A program made the translations under genes and the position numbers. The notes beneath the pieces are model-generated. The model was not told where the DNA came from, made no database searches, and worked only from the letters and a program-made list of their open reading frames with translations. DNA of 64,000 nucleotides, taken from CAIRTM01 sp963723235. Lineage in GTDB: Bacteria; Desulfobacterota; WTBG01; CAIYCZ01; CAIRTM01. The stretch is taken from positions 21,832-85,831 of the forward strand of contig CAVRPV010000001.1 in assembly GCA_963723235.1 (NCBI GenBank), read 5' to 3'. Shown here piece after piece: positions 29,031 through 38,338 of the stretch (its first letter is position 1; every line of letters begins with the position of its first letter).

Positions 29031-29642
29031 ATGAACGTAACGGCCATTGTCGGCAGCTATCGCAAGGGCGGCACCGTAGACACGGTGATCGATGCCATCC
29101 TGTCCGCTGCGCGGGATACGGGCGCCGAAACCACGAAGATATATCTTATCGATAAGCATATCGAGTTCTGCACGAACTGCAGGCAGTGTACACAGCAGGA
29201 AGGCCCTTACAGGGGCGCATGCCCGCTGGAAGACGACATGAGCGGCATTCTTGATACCATCGAGCGATCCGATGCCCTGGTGCTGGGCTCGTCCATTAAC
29301 TTTTACACGGTTACGGCTGTGATGAAAAAATTTTCTGAGCGGCTGCTCTGCTATGCCTTTTGGCCCTGGGGCATGCTGCGGCCTAAGATGCGCAATAAAA
29401 AAAGAGACAAGCGCGCTGTTGTGGTTATATCATCTGCTGCGCCGTCGATCATGACGCGCCTGCTGACCGGCGCTGTCAAACTCATGAAGGACGCGGCCTT
29501 GATGCTGGGCTTTCGCACCATCGGCGTGCTTACAATCGGCATTGCCGCCAGATCAGCAAAAACGGAGATAAGCCCCCGGATATTGAAAAAGGCCCGTTGC
29601 CTTGGCATTGCACTCGCGACCGGCAATCACCCGGCCATGTAG
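29031..29642 (+). CDS. NADPH-dependent FMN reductase / flavodoxin-like protein
   Basis: A 203-residue flavodoxin-fold flavoprotein. The FMN phosphate loop is at the N-terminus (AIVGSYRKGGTVDTVIDAIL), followed by a cysteine cluster CTNCRQCTQQEG as in iron-sulfur flavoproteins, DDMSGILDTIERSDALVLGS and the GMLRPKMRNKKRDKRAVVVI linker. ATG 29031 is the simplest start; a TTG at 29019 is possible. The 5' end of this gene recurs as fragments at 22852 and 24025. The electron partner is unknown. Confidence 0.83.
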   Translation: MNVTAIVGSYRKGGTVDTVIDAILSAARDTGAETTKIYLIDKHIEFCTNCRQCTQQEGPYRGACPLEDDMSGILDTIERSDALVLGSSINFYTVTAVMKKFSERLLCYAFWPWGMLRPKMRNKKRDKRAVVVISSAAPSIMTRLLTGAVKLMKDAALMLGFRTIGVLTIGIAARSAKTEISPRILKKARCLGIALATGNHPAM

Positions 29643-29838
29643 CGCTGCGGTCAATATCCATCAGAATGTATTTTTTATGACGATAACCGGAGGCACGTAC
29701 TTGCATATCTGAGAGCACTATGCAAGAAATATACAGTATGTATAGAACTGCAACAGGCGTATTATGCAAGTCGTAAAAAAATCAGCATCAAAATTTTTGC
29801 ACGCTCAGCAGGAGAACAGCACGCAAAGGAGCAGCAGC

Positions 29839-30000
29839 ATGGCCGGGATAAAAAAGAAGGCTGACAAAGCGGTAAAGATACAGGCAAACCTCACCTGCCG
29901 CGATTGCGGGGCCCTGGTGTCGGTTGAGAAAAAGCCCTCGACCGTGCAATGCCCCAAATGCGGCATGAGCTTTACGATCAGCAAAAGCTTCAAGGGATAA
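29839..30000 (+). CDS. small zinc-ribbon protein
   Basis: A 53-residue basic protein with two CxxC knuckles, CRDCGAL and CPKCGMS, forming a single zinc ribbon near residues 20-44. AAAGGAG lies 8 bases before ATG 29839, which decides for this start over an upstream ATG at 29764. It resembles small FmdB- or MJ0042-like ribbons; no function is assigned. It is transcribed alone. Confidence 0.65.
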   Translation: MAGIKKKADKAVKIQANLTCRDCGALVSVEKKPSTVQCPKCGMSFTISKSFKG

Positions 30001-30072
30001 CAGGACGCAGCCGGCAGGATAGGGCAGATTTATTTTATTGCTTTTGATCGTTTAATTTATTAGAGATAGCGC

Positions 30073-31878
30073 ATGCCAAGGTCCGCTCGCTCGCATCGTC
30101 ATAGACGCCACGCCTCATCATGTTGTCCCGAGAGGCTTAAAAATAAATTCGACCCGTCTTACACGAATATAATTGCATGCGTGATTCTGTGCATGCTGTG
30201 CTTCGCGTGCACGCCCGCGTCTGCTCCTGCCCCCACTCCCCCCGACAGCGCGCAAAGCGATAAGGACGCGCTGAGCGCGGCGCTGGCTGATTATATGGGA
30301 TGTTTTCACCTTGAGCTGATGGGCCTGGAGAAACAGCAGCTGGTGGTAACATCCAAAATTTTCTGCCTTACGGAAGTCTACGCAGAGGAAAATCCGCAGC
30401 CCTACTGGGTGAGTCCGGCAGGCCCCGGGCCGAAGGCCCGGGTGGCGCTTGATTTTCTGAAAACAGCCGAAGAAGATGGGCTTGATCCCGAAAATTACGA
30501 GACCGAAGAGATCAGCGCGCTTTTCAGGGCGCGCACGGCGCAGAACCTTGCCCTGCTCGATACCCTGCTGACATATAACCTGATCAAATACATCCATGAT
30601 GTCCACTATGGCCGGATTAAACAGCCGCATGCCGATGTGCGCCAGTTTCCCCGGGCAAAGAGCATCGAATTCAAACCCAGTGAGGCCCTGGGCAAGGCCA
30701 TGGCAGCGCCCGATCTTAGCGTATATCTTGAGGGCCTGCCCCCTGCACACGAGCACTACGCGGGTTTGAAAAAAACACTCGCCTTGTACCGGGAGATTCA
30801 AAAAAAAGGCGGCTGGCCAGTTGTGCCCCTGGGCACAACCATCCGCCCCGGCGATGATGACGAACGCATCCCGGCGATTATTAAGCGCCTGGCCGTGACC
30901 GGAGACCTTGACCCGGACATGGACTACGAGGATCCGCCGACGCAGTACAGTTCGCAGCTTGTGCCCTCGGTCGCGCGGTTTCAGAGCAGGCACGGCCTTG
31001 CACCTGACGGCGTTATCGGCGAACAGACCCTTGCCGCCATGAACGTATCAGTTGATGAAAGGGTCAGGCAGATCATTATCAACATGACACGGTGGCGCTG
31101 GCAGGACCATTTTCTGGGCGAAAAATATATTCTCGTCAACATTGCGGGTTTTAATCTCAGCGCATTTGAGGCCGGTGCAGAGGCCTTCAGCTTTCCCGTG
31201 ATCGTGGGAAAACTCAAGCAACAGACCCCGGTTTTCAGCGATCGCATCTCTTCGATTGAAATCAACCCTTACTGGAACCTTCCTAACAACATCGCCCGAG
31301 AGGAAGAGCTTCCGAACCTCAGGAAAGACCCGCAGTCTTTGCAGAAGCGCAGCATCCGTCTTTTTCAGGGCTGGAGCGAAGATGCGCCCGAGATCGACTC
31401 GACGACCATAGACTGGAGCAAGGTCAGCCCGGCCATGATGAACAGGTACCGCATGAGGCAGGACCCCGGCCCAAGGAACGCGCTCGGCCGGATAAAGTTT
31501 GTTTTCCCCAATACATACAGCGTGTATCTGCACGACACGCCCACGCGGGGTTTGTTTACGCGCAACATGCGCGATTTCAGCCACGGCTGCATCCGGGTGA
31601 GTGATCCGGTGCGGCTGGCCGCCTTCGCGCTTGCAGGCGAGGACGGCGGTTGGACGCCGGAAACAATCAAAAGCGCCATTGATGCACAGAAACGCGTGGT
31701 TATCAGGCTCGCAGAACCGCTGCCGGTTCATATCACCTACCAAACCGCGTGGATTGACAAAGACGGCATTGTCTGTTTTAATAGTGATGTATACGGGCGG
31801 GATAAACGACTGCTCAACGCCCTGTTTAACGAAGAACAAACTACCGCAACAGTTGATTCGGCCCCAACAAAACAGTAA
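30073..31878 (+). CDS. YcbB-type L,D-transpeptidase
   Basis: A 601-residue periplasmic enzyme making 3-3 peptidoglycan cross-links. It has a hydrophobic N-terminal signal with Cys residues (CVILCMLCFAC), a scaffold domain, a peptidoglycan-binding repeat (ARFQSRHGLAPDGVIGEQTL) and the YkuD catalytic domain with the active Cys in DFSHGCIRVSDP. Length and domain order match E. coli YcbB (LdtD). ATG 30073 lacks a strong ribosome site; a start further in cannot be excluded. A YcbK-like peptidase follows 59 bases later, the same neighbour pair as in E. coli. Confidence 0.92.
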   Translation: MPRSARSHRHRRHASSCCPERLKNKFDPSYTNIIACVILCMLCFACTPASAPAPTPPDSAQSDKDALSAALADYMGCFHLELMGLEKQQLVVTSKIFCLTEVYAEENPQPYWVSPAGPGPKARVALDFLKTAEEDGLDPENYETEEISALFRARTAQNLALLDTLLTYNLIKYIHDVHYGRIKQPHADVRQFPRAKSIEFKPSEALGKAMAAPDLSVYLEGLPPAHEHYAGLKKTLALYREIQKKGGWPVVPLGTTIRPGDDDERIPAIIKRLAVTGDLDPDMDYEDPPTQYSSQLVPSVARFQSRHGLAPDGVIGEQTLAAMNVSVDERVRQIIINMTRWRWQDHFLGEKYILVNIAGFNLSAFEAGAEAFSFPVIVGKLKQQTPVFSDRISSIEINPYWNLPNNIAREEELPNLRKDPQSLQKRSIRLFQGWSEDAPEIDSTTIDWSKVSPAMMNRYRMRQDPGPRNALGRIKFVFPNTYSVYLHDTPTRGLFTRNMRDFSHGCIRVSDPVRLAAFALAGEDGGWTPETIKSAIDAQKRVVIRLAEPLPVHITYQTAWIDKDGIVCFNSDVYGRDKRLLNALFNEEQTTATVDSAPTKQ

Positions 31879-31937
31879 AGAACCCGCAAAAAAATACCGA
31901 TAATCAACTCAATATTAAGGAAAAAAAGCCACCGCTT

Positions 31938-32477
31938 ATGTCAGACATCACTCGACGACGGTTTTGCATCGCCGCCGCTCAGGCCGCAGCCGGGCTGCTC
32001 ATCAGTCCGTCCCTGATCTACTGTGCAACCGAACAGAAAAAATATCCACTCTCGTTCTTTCATACCCATACGGAAGAATGCTTAGAAATTCTGCACACAC
32101 CCGGACAATGCTGTGGCGCGGTACAGCGAAAAATTAATACGTTTTTGCGGGATTTCCGGACTGGAGAGATTCGTCCTATTGACACCGGGCTCCTCGATAT
32201 AATCAGCCACATTCAATCGGTCACCGGCAGTCGCGGCACCATTGAGATCATATCAGGATACCGGTCTCCGCAAACCAACAACTTCCTGCATGGGAAATCA
32301 AGCGGCGTGGCCACGCACAGCCTGCATCTGGAAGGCCGGGCCGTTGATATACGCATAACCGACCTGCCCACCCGGCAGCTTTGTGCAACTGCCGTTGCCC
32401 TCCGCACCGGCGGCGTGGGCTATTATGCCGCCTCCGATTTTGTCCATCTTGATACCGGACGGTTCAGAACCTGGTAG
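31938..32477 (+). CDS. YcbK-like M15 peptidase (DUF882), Tat-exported
   Basis: A 179-residue exported protein. It has a twin-arginine signal (ITRRRFCIAAAQAAAGLLIS) and then a DUF882/peptidase M15A domain with zinc ligands in THSLHLEGRAVDIR and FVHLDTGRF. The family is believed to trim or bind murein. Its position directly after the YcbB-type transpeptidase supports a cell-wall role. Confidence 0.88.
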   Translation: MSDITRRRFCIAAAQAAAGLLISPSLIYCATEQKKYPLSFFHTHTEECLEILHTPGQCCGAVQRKINTFLRDFRTGEIRPIDTGLLDIISHIQSVTGSRGTIEIISGYRSPQTNNFLHGKSSGVATHSLHLEGRAVDIRITDLPTRQLCATAVALRTGGVGYYAASDFVHLDTGRFRTW

Positions 32478-32564
32478 TATGCCCTTCAAACGGTTTTTCG
32501 CCTATACCCATCAAACAGCCGCAGCCGGCCCCGCCTCTTTTTTTTCCGAAGCCTGATTTATGTA

Positions 32565-32593
32565 TTGACATGCACAATTATTTTTAATATGTG
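32565..32593 (+). promoter_or_regulatory. weak promoter candidate upstream of PilZ copy 2
   Basis: A perfect TTGACA at 32565-32570 with AT-rich, imperfect -10 choices (aatatg/tatgtg) about 15-17 bases downstream. It would give a leader of roughly 145 bases before 32741. Confidence 0.3.
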
Positions 32594-32740
32594 TGCATTT
32601 AATATTAAATTTATTAACATTTTTAACGATAAATTAAACTATAAAGCAGTTTGGGAAAGACGTAGCGGGTAACCGATACGAGCAACTCGAGTTCCTTGTG
32701 TGTAAAAGTGAATAAAAACATACATTACAGGGGGAGGGAC

Positions 32741-33100
32741 ATGTACGAGAAAAGGCGGGCACCGCGCATAGAAACCAACTTGAGGTTCATATCCTGCTCT
32801 TCCGGCATCAGCACTGATTCGCGTATAACCAATATGAGCATAAGCGGCGCGTTTGTTGAAACCAGTGAGCCCCTGCCAATCGATGCAGAGCTGGACCTGC
32901 ATCTTCAACTGCCCGGCGATTCTGAAGTCATGTCCATAGATGCCTGTGTCGTATGGACCAAATCCGTATGCTGCGCGGCTTCAGCCGGCATGGGCATTCA
33001 ATTTAAGAAGATCCTGCCGAAGCATCAGCAGAAGCTGGCTGCTTTTATTGAACAAAACCGTGAAGCAGGCAGCCTTGGGCAGGCCATTGTCTATGTATGA
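32741..33100 (+). CDS. PilZ-domain protein (copy 2)
   Basis: A 119-residue PilZ protein, paralogous to the one at 20111-20482. The RxxxR-like motif is KRRAPRI, the second motif NMSISGAFV, and the end GMGIQF plus AFIEQNREAG. ATG 32741 has GGGGAGGG close upstream. The two copies share long DNA words (for example ttcatatcctgctcttccgg), pointing to a fairly recent duplication. Likely a c-di-GMP effector; the target is unknown. Confidence 0.82.
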   Translation: MYEKRRAPRIETNLRFISCSSGISTDSRITNMSISGAFVETSEPLPIDAELDLHLQLPGDSEVMSIDACVVWTKSVCCAASAGMGIQFKKILPKHQQKLAAFIEQNREAGSLGQAIVYV

Positions 33101-33149
33101 GCGCATTGGAAATCAGCTCATATGGCGGGACAGGCAAAGCGAGGTTAAC

Positions 33150-33214
33150 GGTTACCTCTGGTCAAGCAGCTGTATCAGTAAATTCATTTTCTGCCGGGCA
33201 TCATCCAGAAACAC
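33150..33214 (-). pseudogene. duplicated 3' end of the DUF2333 gene
   Basis: On the minus strand it reads VFLDDARQKMNLLIQLLDQR and stops, against VFLDDARQKMNSLIQMLDQG in the full gene at 38339. About 58 bases align with four mismatches. Nothing of the upstream gene part is present. It overlaps the end of the adjacent glycosyltransferase frame in another phase. Confidence 0.75.
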
Positions 33215-34517
33215 CGCACGACGGCCGGCCGGAACATATCCGGGCGATTCCGATGTCCATTCCCCAAAACAGGAACAGGACCTTCAGGGGCGTCAGGGGG
33301 ATGCCGTACCGATTGTAATAATTAACAAGCACGTAGGGCATGAGGTAGAGCACATAGATTAAAATGCCGAGCAGCATGAAGCGTGCACCGGACTGCCTGC
33401 CTGCAAGCAGAATAAGCACAATACCCAAAAACGGAAGGAAATGCAGAATAACTTTCGAAGCACTGAACCCTTCGATGACGCCCTTTTCATGCTCGCAGTA
33501 CGGCGGGTATAGAATAAATGCGGCGACAAACCTGTTAACAATACAGGCCGCCCATCGCTGCGGATCAAGCGCGAAGGCTTTCTGGAATTTTTCCTTGTAC
33601 GTATCCATAAATCCCATTTCGCCGAGCACCTTGTAGGGGGCATTCGGGTCGCTTTGTATCGTCCAGAGCGGATGCTGGCGCACGAATGTTATTTCAGTGA
33701 ACAGACCGCGCTCGGTTTCATAATTGGCCGTATAGAGATCAAAGTACATGTTGGATTTCATCAGGATAAGCCGGTCAAACACCATATAGTTTCTGACCAG
33801 CCAGGGCATGCAGATTGCTGCGCAGACAAGGAGCGACACCGGCAAGAATTTTACTGTATGTCTTCTTGCCATGGTTACGCCCGCCGTTGCCGCCCAGACC
33901 GAACCCAAAATCGGACTGGCAAGCATGCAGACACCGCCAAAGCCCCCCCACGCGCACGACTGTCCGAAACGGATGCCTGAACCCCTGATACAAACGGCCC
34001 AAGGGTACAGAATGCAGACAAGCAGCATCAGCAGCCATTCGTCATGCGTCAGCTGAAAAAACCATTTAAAGAATACCAGCAACATAAGGCAATAGAGCCC
34101 CACGGCAACCTCCGCGCGCAGCGCCATGCGGGTTTTTTTCGCTATCTCATAGATCAGCAGGCCGGCACCGACCAGTATCAGATTTTTGAGCACTATGACG
34201 CTGCAGACGATAAGCACTTTTTTTTTGAGCAGGGCGATTAGCCCGGCCAAAACAAAAGGATACAGGGGCGGCATCCATGCGGTCGGTCCGGTATCAACTT
34301 CAAACGGATTGCTGAAACCCTTACCCTCGACAATGGCCTGAGCGATGAACAGGTATTCGCCGCCGAGGTGCTCGTTGAAAATTTTGACCACCCCTTTTTT
34401 AAATGGAGGGAAAAAAACCTGGGCTTCGGGATTCGCCCGGAAGAAATACTGCGAATTGGCATAGAACGAAAGGCTGAAAACAAAAAAGAAAAGGAATAAA
34501 ATAAGACGTTTGTTCAT
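33201..34517 (-). CDS. polytopic membrane glycosyltransferase-like protein
   Basis: A 438-residue protein with about ten helices, related to GT39/dolichyl-phosphate-mannose-type GT-C enzymes. The first loop carries GGEYLFIAQAIVEGKGFSNP followed by GPTAWMPPLYPFVLAGLIAL, the usual order for this group. A long C-terminal half includes MKSNMYFDLYTANYETERGL. Its last dozen residues (SGRPSCGVSG) are encoded in the duplicated DUF2333 fragment, so the native C-terminus may be replaced. ATG 34517 is preferred to 34538. It is the last of three such genes on the minus strand. Confidence 0.75.
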   Translation of the reverse strand: MNKRLILFLFFFVFSLSFYANSQYFFRANPEAQVFFPPFKKGVVKIFNEHLGGEYLFIAQAIVEGKGFSNPFEVDTGPTAWMPPLYPFVLAGLIALLKKKVLIVCSVIVLKNLILVGAGLLIYEIAKKTRMALRAEVAVGLYCLMLLVFFKWFFQLTHDEWLLMLLVCILYPWAVCIRGSGIRFGQSCAWGGFGGVCMLASPILGSVWAATAGVTMARRHTVKFLPVSLLVCAAICMPWLVRNYMVFDRLILMKSNMYFDLYTANYETERGLFTEITFVRQHPLWTIQSDPNAPYKVLGEMGFMDTYKEKFQKAFALDPQRWAACIVNRFVAAFILYPPYCEHEKGVIEGFSASKVILHFLPFLGIVLILLAGRQSGARFMLLGILIYVLYLMPYVLVNYYNRYGIPLTPLKVLFLFWGMDIGIARICSGRPSCGVSG

Positions 34518-34542
34518 GCGAACATATTCAATCGCCACAGGT

Positions 34543-36207
34543 TTATAATCCTCGGGAAATTTTGTTTATTCTCTCATAGTAGGTAAAGACAAACTCGCCG
34601 GACCTGCAAAGCGTGAAATAGTCGTTGTAATCACCCGCCGCAGGGATAGCCACCTCTTTGAGTTGATAGGACTTCAAAAAATCAGGCGACGCCAACAGTT
34701 CTGTGTCTCCCAGAAACCATGGTTTTGTCGATCCATTGGCCGGCCCGATAATGATGTAGTCCGGTTTTCTTGACAGCACATAAGCGCCGTCACCTTTTCC
34801 GTGCCCCGGCATAAGCTGCCATGGGTTATATTGTTCAAAAACTTTCTTTCTAATTTCATTCCTTCCTGATGCAGTCAAGAGTTGCTGCAACTTGATATCA
34901 ATCCGATAAGAAACTGGCCTTCTTGCAATCCTATAATCATTAAGCCCCAGCATATCGATAGCTGCAAGCTCTGAATAGTACGGTGTTGAGCCGGCAGTGT
35001 TGCAAGCAATAAGTGAATTTGCCGGCCAGTTCTGTCGCATGTACATCCCAGCGTATCGCCCATAATAGGCCGCTGCATCGGGCACAGCAATACTGTACTT
35101 ATACATGTAACTGTGTTCCTTAACCTTCTGAAAATCTCCCGGGGTCTTTATGATAAGCCCATAGGATATAAGAAAGTTAAGCCCAACCAGACAGGTGCAA
35201 ATAAGCCTTCTAGTAAAGTCTCGCTGAAACCGCATGTACATTGCAGACTGTGCAACAAGCAGATACAATACCGGCAGCAGAGGCACCATAAATCTGAATC
35301 CCGGCATATGGTCACCACCCATTGAGACAATGTAGGCGGCGTAACACACCAGAATGCTGATAAGATAGAGGTTGCTGCGAACAAATCCCTTGAAATCTTT
35401 CACTAACAACAGCATGCCAAGCGGAAATCCATACAGTAAAACAAAGTGCGCTAAATAACGGGACCCAAACAGCAGCTTTATACTATTGGCTGCACCGCCT
35501 TTCACGTAATATGTGCATGGGAATACATATCCAAAATACCAAAAACGCCAGAGGAAATACGGCGTGAACAGGATCAAAAAACCCGCCAGAAGGAACAGGG
35601 CCTGCCGTAGTCCTGAAAGCAGTTGCCGTCTGTTTTTGAAAAAACAGAAGAAAAAGGTGATCGCAAACAGCAGCAACCCTTCAAGGCGCGTCATAGAGGC
35701 CAGGCAGAAGAGAAGCCCTGTGCAGAAAAGATTTCGGGGTATGGGCCGGGCCTGGAAAAACAACAACACCCCGGCAAAAGCAAAAAATGTGAACATAAGC
35801 GTTTCAAGCCCGCCGAGCGCCCACAGGGCAAAACAGCTGTTCGTTGCCAGCAGCAGCGAACAGAGGATTGTATTCCTGTTGGTACTGATAAAGGGAAGCA
35901 GCAAAGCGAGGATTCCAAAGAGCATCCCGGCTACCCGGGATGCGGTAACCAGATCAAAGCTGCAGGCGCCTAAAAGGCTCACAAACATAAGCCAGAGAAA
36001 GCAGGAGTACCCTTCCACCCGTTCACCGGGGTTCCAGACAAGCCCCTTCCCGTCCAGCAAATGTCGTGCGTAACGCAAAACGATATATGCGTCATCGTGA
36101 TAAAACCCCCACAACTGGTAGAGGAAAAAGAGAAAGCACAGAATGCTGAGTAACAGCAGTCCTGTCTTCATCGTGCCGGTTTGTAGCGGCTTATGCCCGG
36201 GGTTCAT
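34543..36207 (-). CDS. AftB-like GT-C membrane glycosyltransferase
   Basis: A 554-residue protein with about 10-11 helices. The first extracytoplasmic loop reads FYHDDAYIVLRYARHLLDGK and GLVWNPGERVEGYSCFLWLM, the DDAY plus NPGERVEG pattern of mycobacterial AftB-like arabinofuranosyltransferases and related lipid-linked sugar transferases. A C-terminal soluble domain includes AIDMLGLNDYRIARRPVSYR. Intact; internal ATG at 36171 is an alternative start. The block is AT-richer than the purine and thiamine regions. Confidence 0.8.
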   Translation of the reverse strand: MNPGHKPLQTGTMKTGLLLLSILCFLFFLYQLWGFYHDDAYIVLRYARHLLDGKGLVWNPGERVEGYSCFLWLMFVSLLGACSFDLVTASRVAGMLFGILALLLPFISTNRNTILCSLLLATNSCFALWALGGLETLMFTFFAFAGVLLFFQARPIPRNLFCTGLLFCLASMTRLEGLLLFAITFFFCFFKNRRQLLSGLRQALFLLAGFLILFTPYFLWRFWYFGYVFPCTYYVKGGAANSIKLLFGSRYLAHFVLLYGFPLGMLLLVKDFKGFVRSNLYLISILVCYAAYIVSMGGDHMPGFRFMVPLLPVLYLLVAQSAMYMRFQRDFTRRLICTCLVGLNFLISYGLIIKTPGDFQKVKEHSYMYKYSIAVPDAAAYYGRYAGMYMRQNWPANSLIACNTAGSTPYYSELAAIDMLGLNDYRIARRPVSYRIDIKLQQLLTASGRNEIRKKVFEQYNPWQLMPGHGKGDGAYVLSRKPDYIIIGPANGSTKPWFLGDTELLASPDFLKSYQLKEVAIPAAGDYNDYFTLCRSGEFVFTYYERINKISRGL

Positions 36208-36290
36208 TATACAGTCTGCCTTTTGAATTCTACAGTTTATATACCGCGCAGTATTCTATCTGCATGTAATTGAAGCGTACGCTTTTCAAA

Positions 36291-38252
36291 TCACTGCTGC
36301 TGGGAAGAACGGCTGGATGTCGATACAATATCAAGGGGTTCGATGAGTACGTTGCCATTGCTGTCCCGAGAGGATACATACAACTTCCTATCCGGGAAAA
36401 AAGTCGCAAGCTCTGTATTACGCTCACCAAGATCGCGTGCAAATATAACAGGACTGTTTAATCCTGGTACGTTGTGGAGGAAGCCGCACCCGAGGTCATT
36501 ATCCATATATTTGTAACTTTTTTGAAAAAGCAACGCATTATTTATGCCCATTTCGTTCACTTTCTGCATTAACGCATTATCGATTTCCCAAAAAGAGTCG
36601 GAATAAAATCTGTACAGTCGGGGTATTCGGATGCATCCGGTATAGAGAAGAAACACAAGAAAAAGAGCTATGAAGCTATTAAAAATACGCATGCTACCGC
36701 ATCGTCTACTATGCGCAATTTTTTTAATTATTTCGAATACCGCTTTTGCAGTCAAGACAAAAAGAAACGGCAGGCACATGTAATAAAATCTTGGCCCGAG
36801 GCACAGGTCCTGGAAGAAATAGAAAAAATAAAAAACAGGCGCGGCAAGTGCCCCGCATAGCAACAGATACAGCTTCGGCTTTTTGGGAAAAGCAAACGGC
36901 GTCCAGAACACTATAAGCGGAAGAAGAGACGGAATCGGCCATTCGAAAAGGTACTGATTTAGCGCCATTGAATTGCTCTGAGTATGAAATATGGCGAGCC
37001 TAAAAGAGTGCGGCGGCCAGTTTAAAATCATGACGGGCTCCGATGAGAATCCGAAATAATGGCCTGTCGGCCAGCGCAGATTATATCCAAAGACCCGCGG
37101 GTCACCGTTGGTGGCAAAATTATAGCAAAGGAGCAGGGCAACCATGATGCACCCGCCAACGATACAGGCAATCAGAAGGTCGTATCTTTTCTTAATGATA
37201 CTTCGAGCAGCATATGCCATGCAAAAAGGAAGGCCTACAACAACTGCTTCTCCGGGACGGATATTGAGCATGGCGCCGACAGCAATCCCGGCGATACAGC
37301 CCAGCCATACAGAACCGTCGCTCAGAGCCTTTTCCGTACAGTAGAGAAAGAGCAGCAGAAAAAAAAGCGCGGAAACATGGTTCATGTAACTTGCTGACAT
37401 GAACAGCACAAAGGGTGAGATGCAAAACAACAGCACGGAAAAACGGGCTTCATTTTCTTCAACAAAAGCGCGCGCAAATCCATACAGCGGGAAAACGCTA
37501 CAGGCAGCCAGAATCGGATTGACGATCCAGGGGACGCCCAGCAAAACACCGAGCATCAGCAAAAAGGGGTGGACTGGAGGATATTGCGAGTACCACCTGT
37601 CCGTAAACAACATGTTATCATAGTAATACTGAAAAAAATCCGGAAGAGGGGGGAGCGCTGCGGTCAATGAGCCCTGTGCAAAAATTTTTGCTTGAAAAAG
37701 CTGGGCAATTTCATCCTGAACATGGGGGATATGCTCAAAAGCCGAAAAGGAAAAAAAATTGGTCACCCCAAACACCCAGACTGCAGCTATCAGCAAAAAG
37801 AGTCCGGGACGAATCTGCCAGAATTTCTTAACCGCTGCCACCGCTTTTGTCAACACATCCTGCGGTGCAGCCAGCACATAATTGAGAAACGAAAGCGAGC
37901 CAAGGACACCAAGCAGTGATACGATGAGCCAGCGGTAATCACGGAATGGATGGAAGTCCCATGAAATAAGCGGGTTGTGCTGGTTGACCGGACGAAAAAA
38001 ACATCCCAGACAAACAACAAGGAAAAGCAGAGCCGTCATTCTCTTATAGGAAATAAAAAAAGCTTTCAGCCGTGCATTTGCATTCAGTAGAAATACCACT
38101 TGAAAACATGCAGGCACAAAGATCAAAAGCGAGCCCAGCACCACAAGCCCGGGTGGGTTTTCGCAGCCCTCGGCATAGATCGCAAGCAGCAGAGAAAGCA
38201 GCGCCATGGTGCCATATGACTGAAGAAGTTTTTTGGGGAATGCAAAAATCAT
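36291..38252 (-). CDS. large GT39-like membrane glycosyltransferase
   Basis: A 653-residue polytopic protein with 12 or more helices. It contains FEHIPHVQDEIAQLFQAKIF, the acidic motif of PMT-type first loops, then WYSQYPPVHPFLLMLGVLLG and LNIRPGEAVVVGLPFCMAYA. A soluble C-terminal domain begins near NALMQKVNEMGINNALLFQK. Such enzymes add sugars to lipids, proteins or glycans on the outer face of the inner membrane. It heads the three-gene minus-strand block. Confidence 0.78.
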   Translation of the reverse strand: MIFAFPKKLLQSYGTMALLSLLLAIYAEGCENPPGLVVLGSLLIFVPACFQVVFLLNANARLKAFFISYKRMTALLFLVVCLGCFFRPVNQHNPLISWDFHPFRDYRWLIVSLLGVLGSLSFLNYVLAAPQDVLTKAVAAVKKFWQIRPGLFLLIAAVWVFGVTNFFSFSAFEHIPHVQDEIAQLFQAKIFAQGSLTAALPPLPDFFQYYYDNMLFTDRWYSQYPPVHPFLLMLGVLLGVPWIVNPILAACSVFPLYGFARAFVEENEARFSVLLFCISPFVLFMSASYMNHVSALFFLLLFLYCTEKALSDGSVWLGCIAGIAVGAMLNIRPGEAVVVGLPFCMAYAARSIIKKRYDLLIACIVGGCIMVALLLCYNFATNGDPRVFGYNLRWPTGHYFGFSSEPVMILNWPPHSFRLAIFHTQSNSMALNQYLFEWPIPSLLPLIVFWTPFAFPKKPKLYLLLCGALAAPVFYFFYFFQDLCLGPRFYYMCLPFLFVLTAKAVFEIIKKIAHSRRCGSMRIFNSFIALFLVFLLYTGCIRIPRLYRFYSDSFWEIDNALMQKVNEMGINNALLFQKSYKYMDNDLGCGFLHNVPGLNSPVIFARDLGERNTELATFFPDRKLYVSSRDSNGNVLIEPLDIVSTSSRSSQQQ

Positions 38253-38338
38253 GCGCGCCTTATCGCCCGAAACAAATCGTCATACGATCGAATCTCAGAA
38301 GTACCGGCGGCTCGTCAGCAGCCGGGCCGGTTACACAC

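Noticed and set aside
29700..29770. cttgcat...atgcaag inverted repeat before the small zinc-ribbon gene
   Set aside because: A 7-bp match with 13-base spacing is too weak alone to call an operator.
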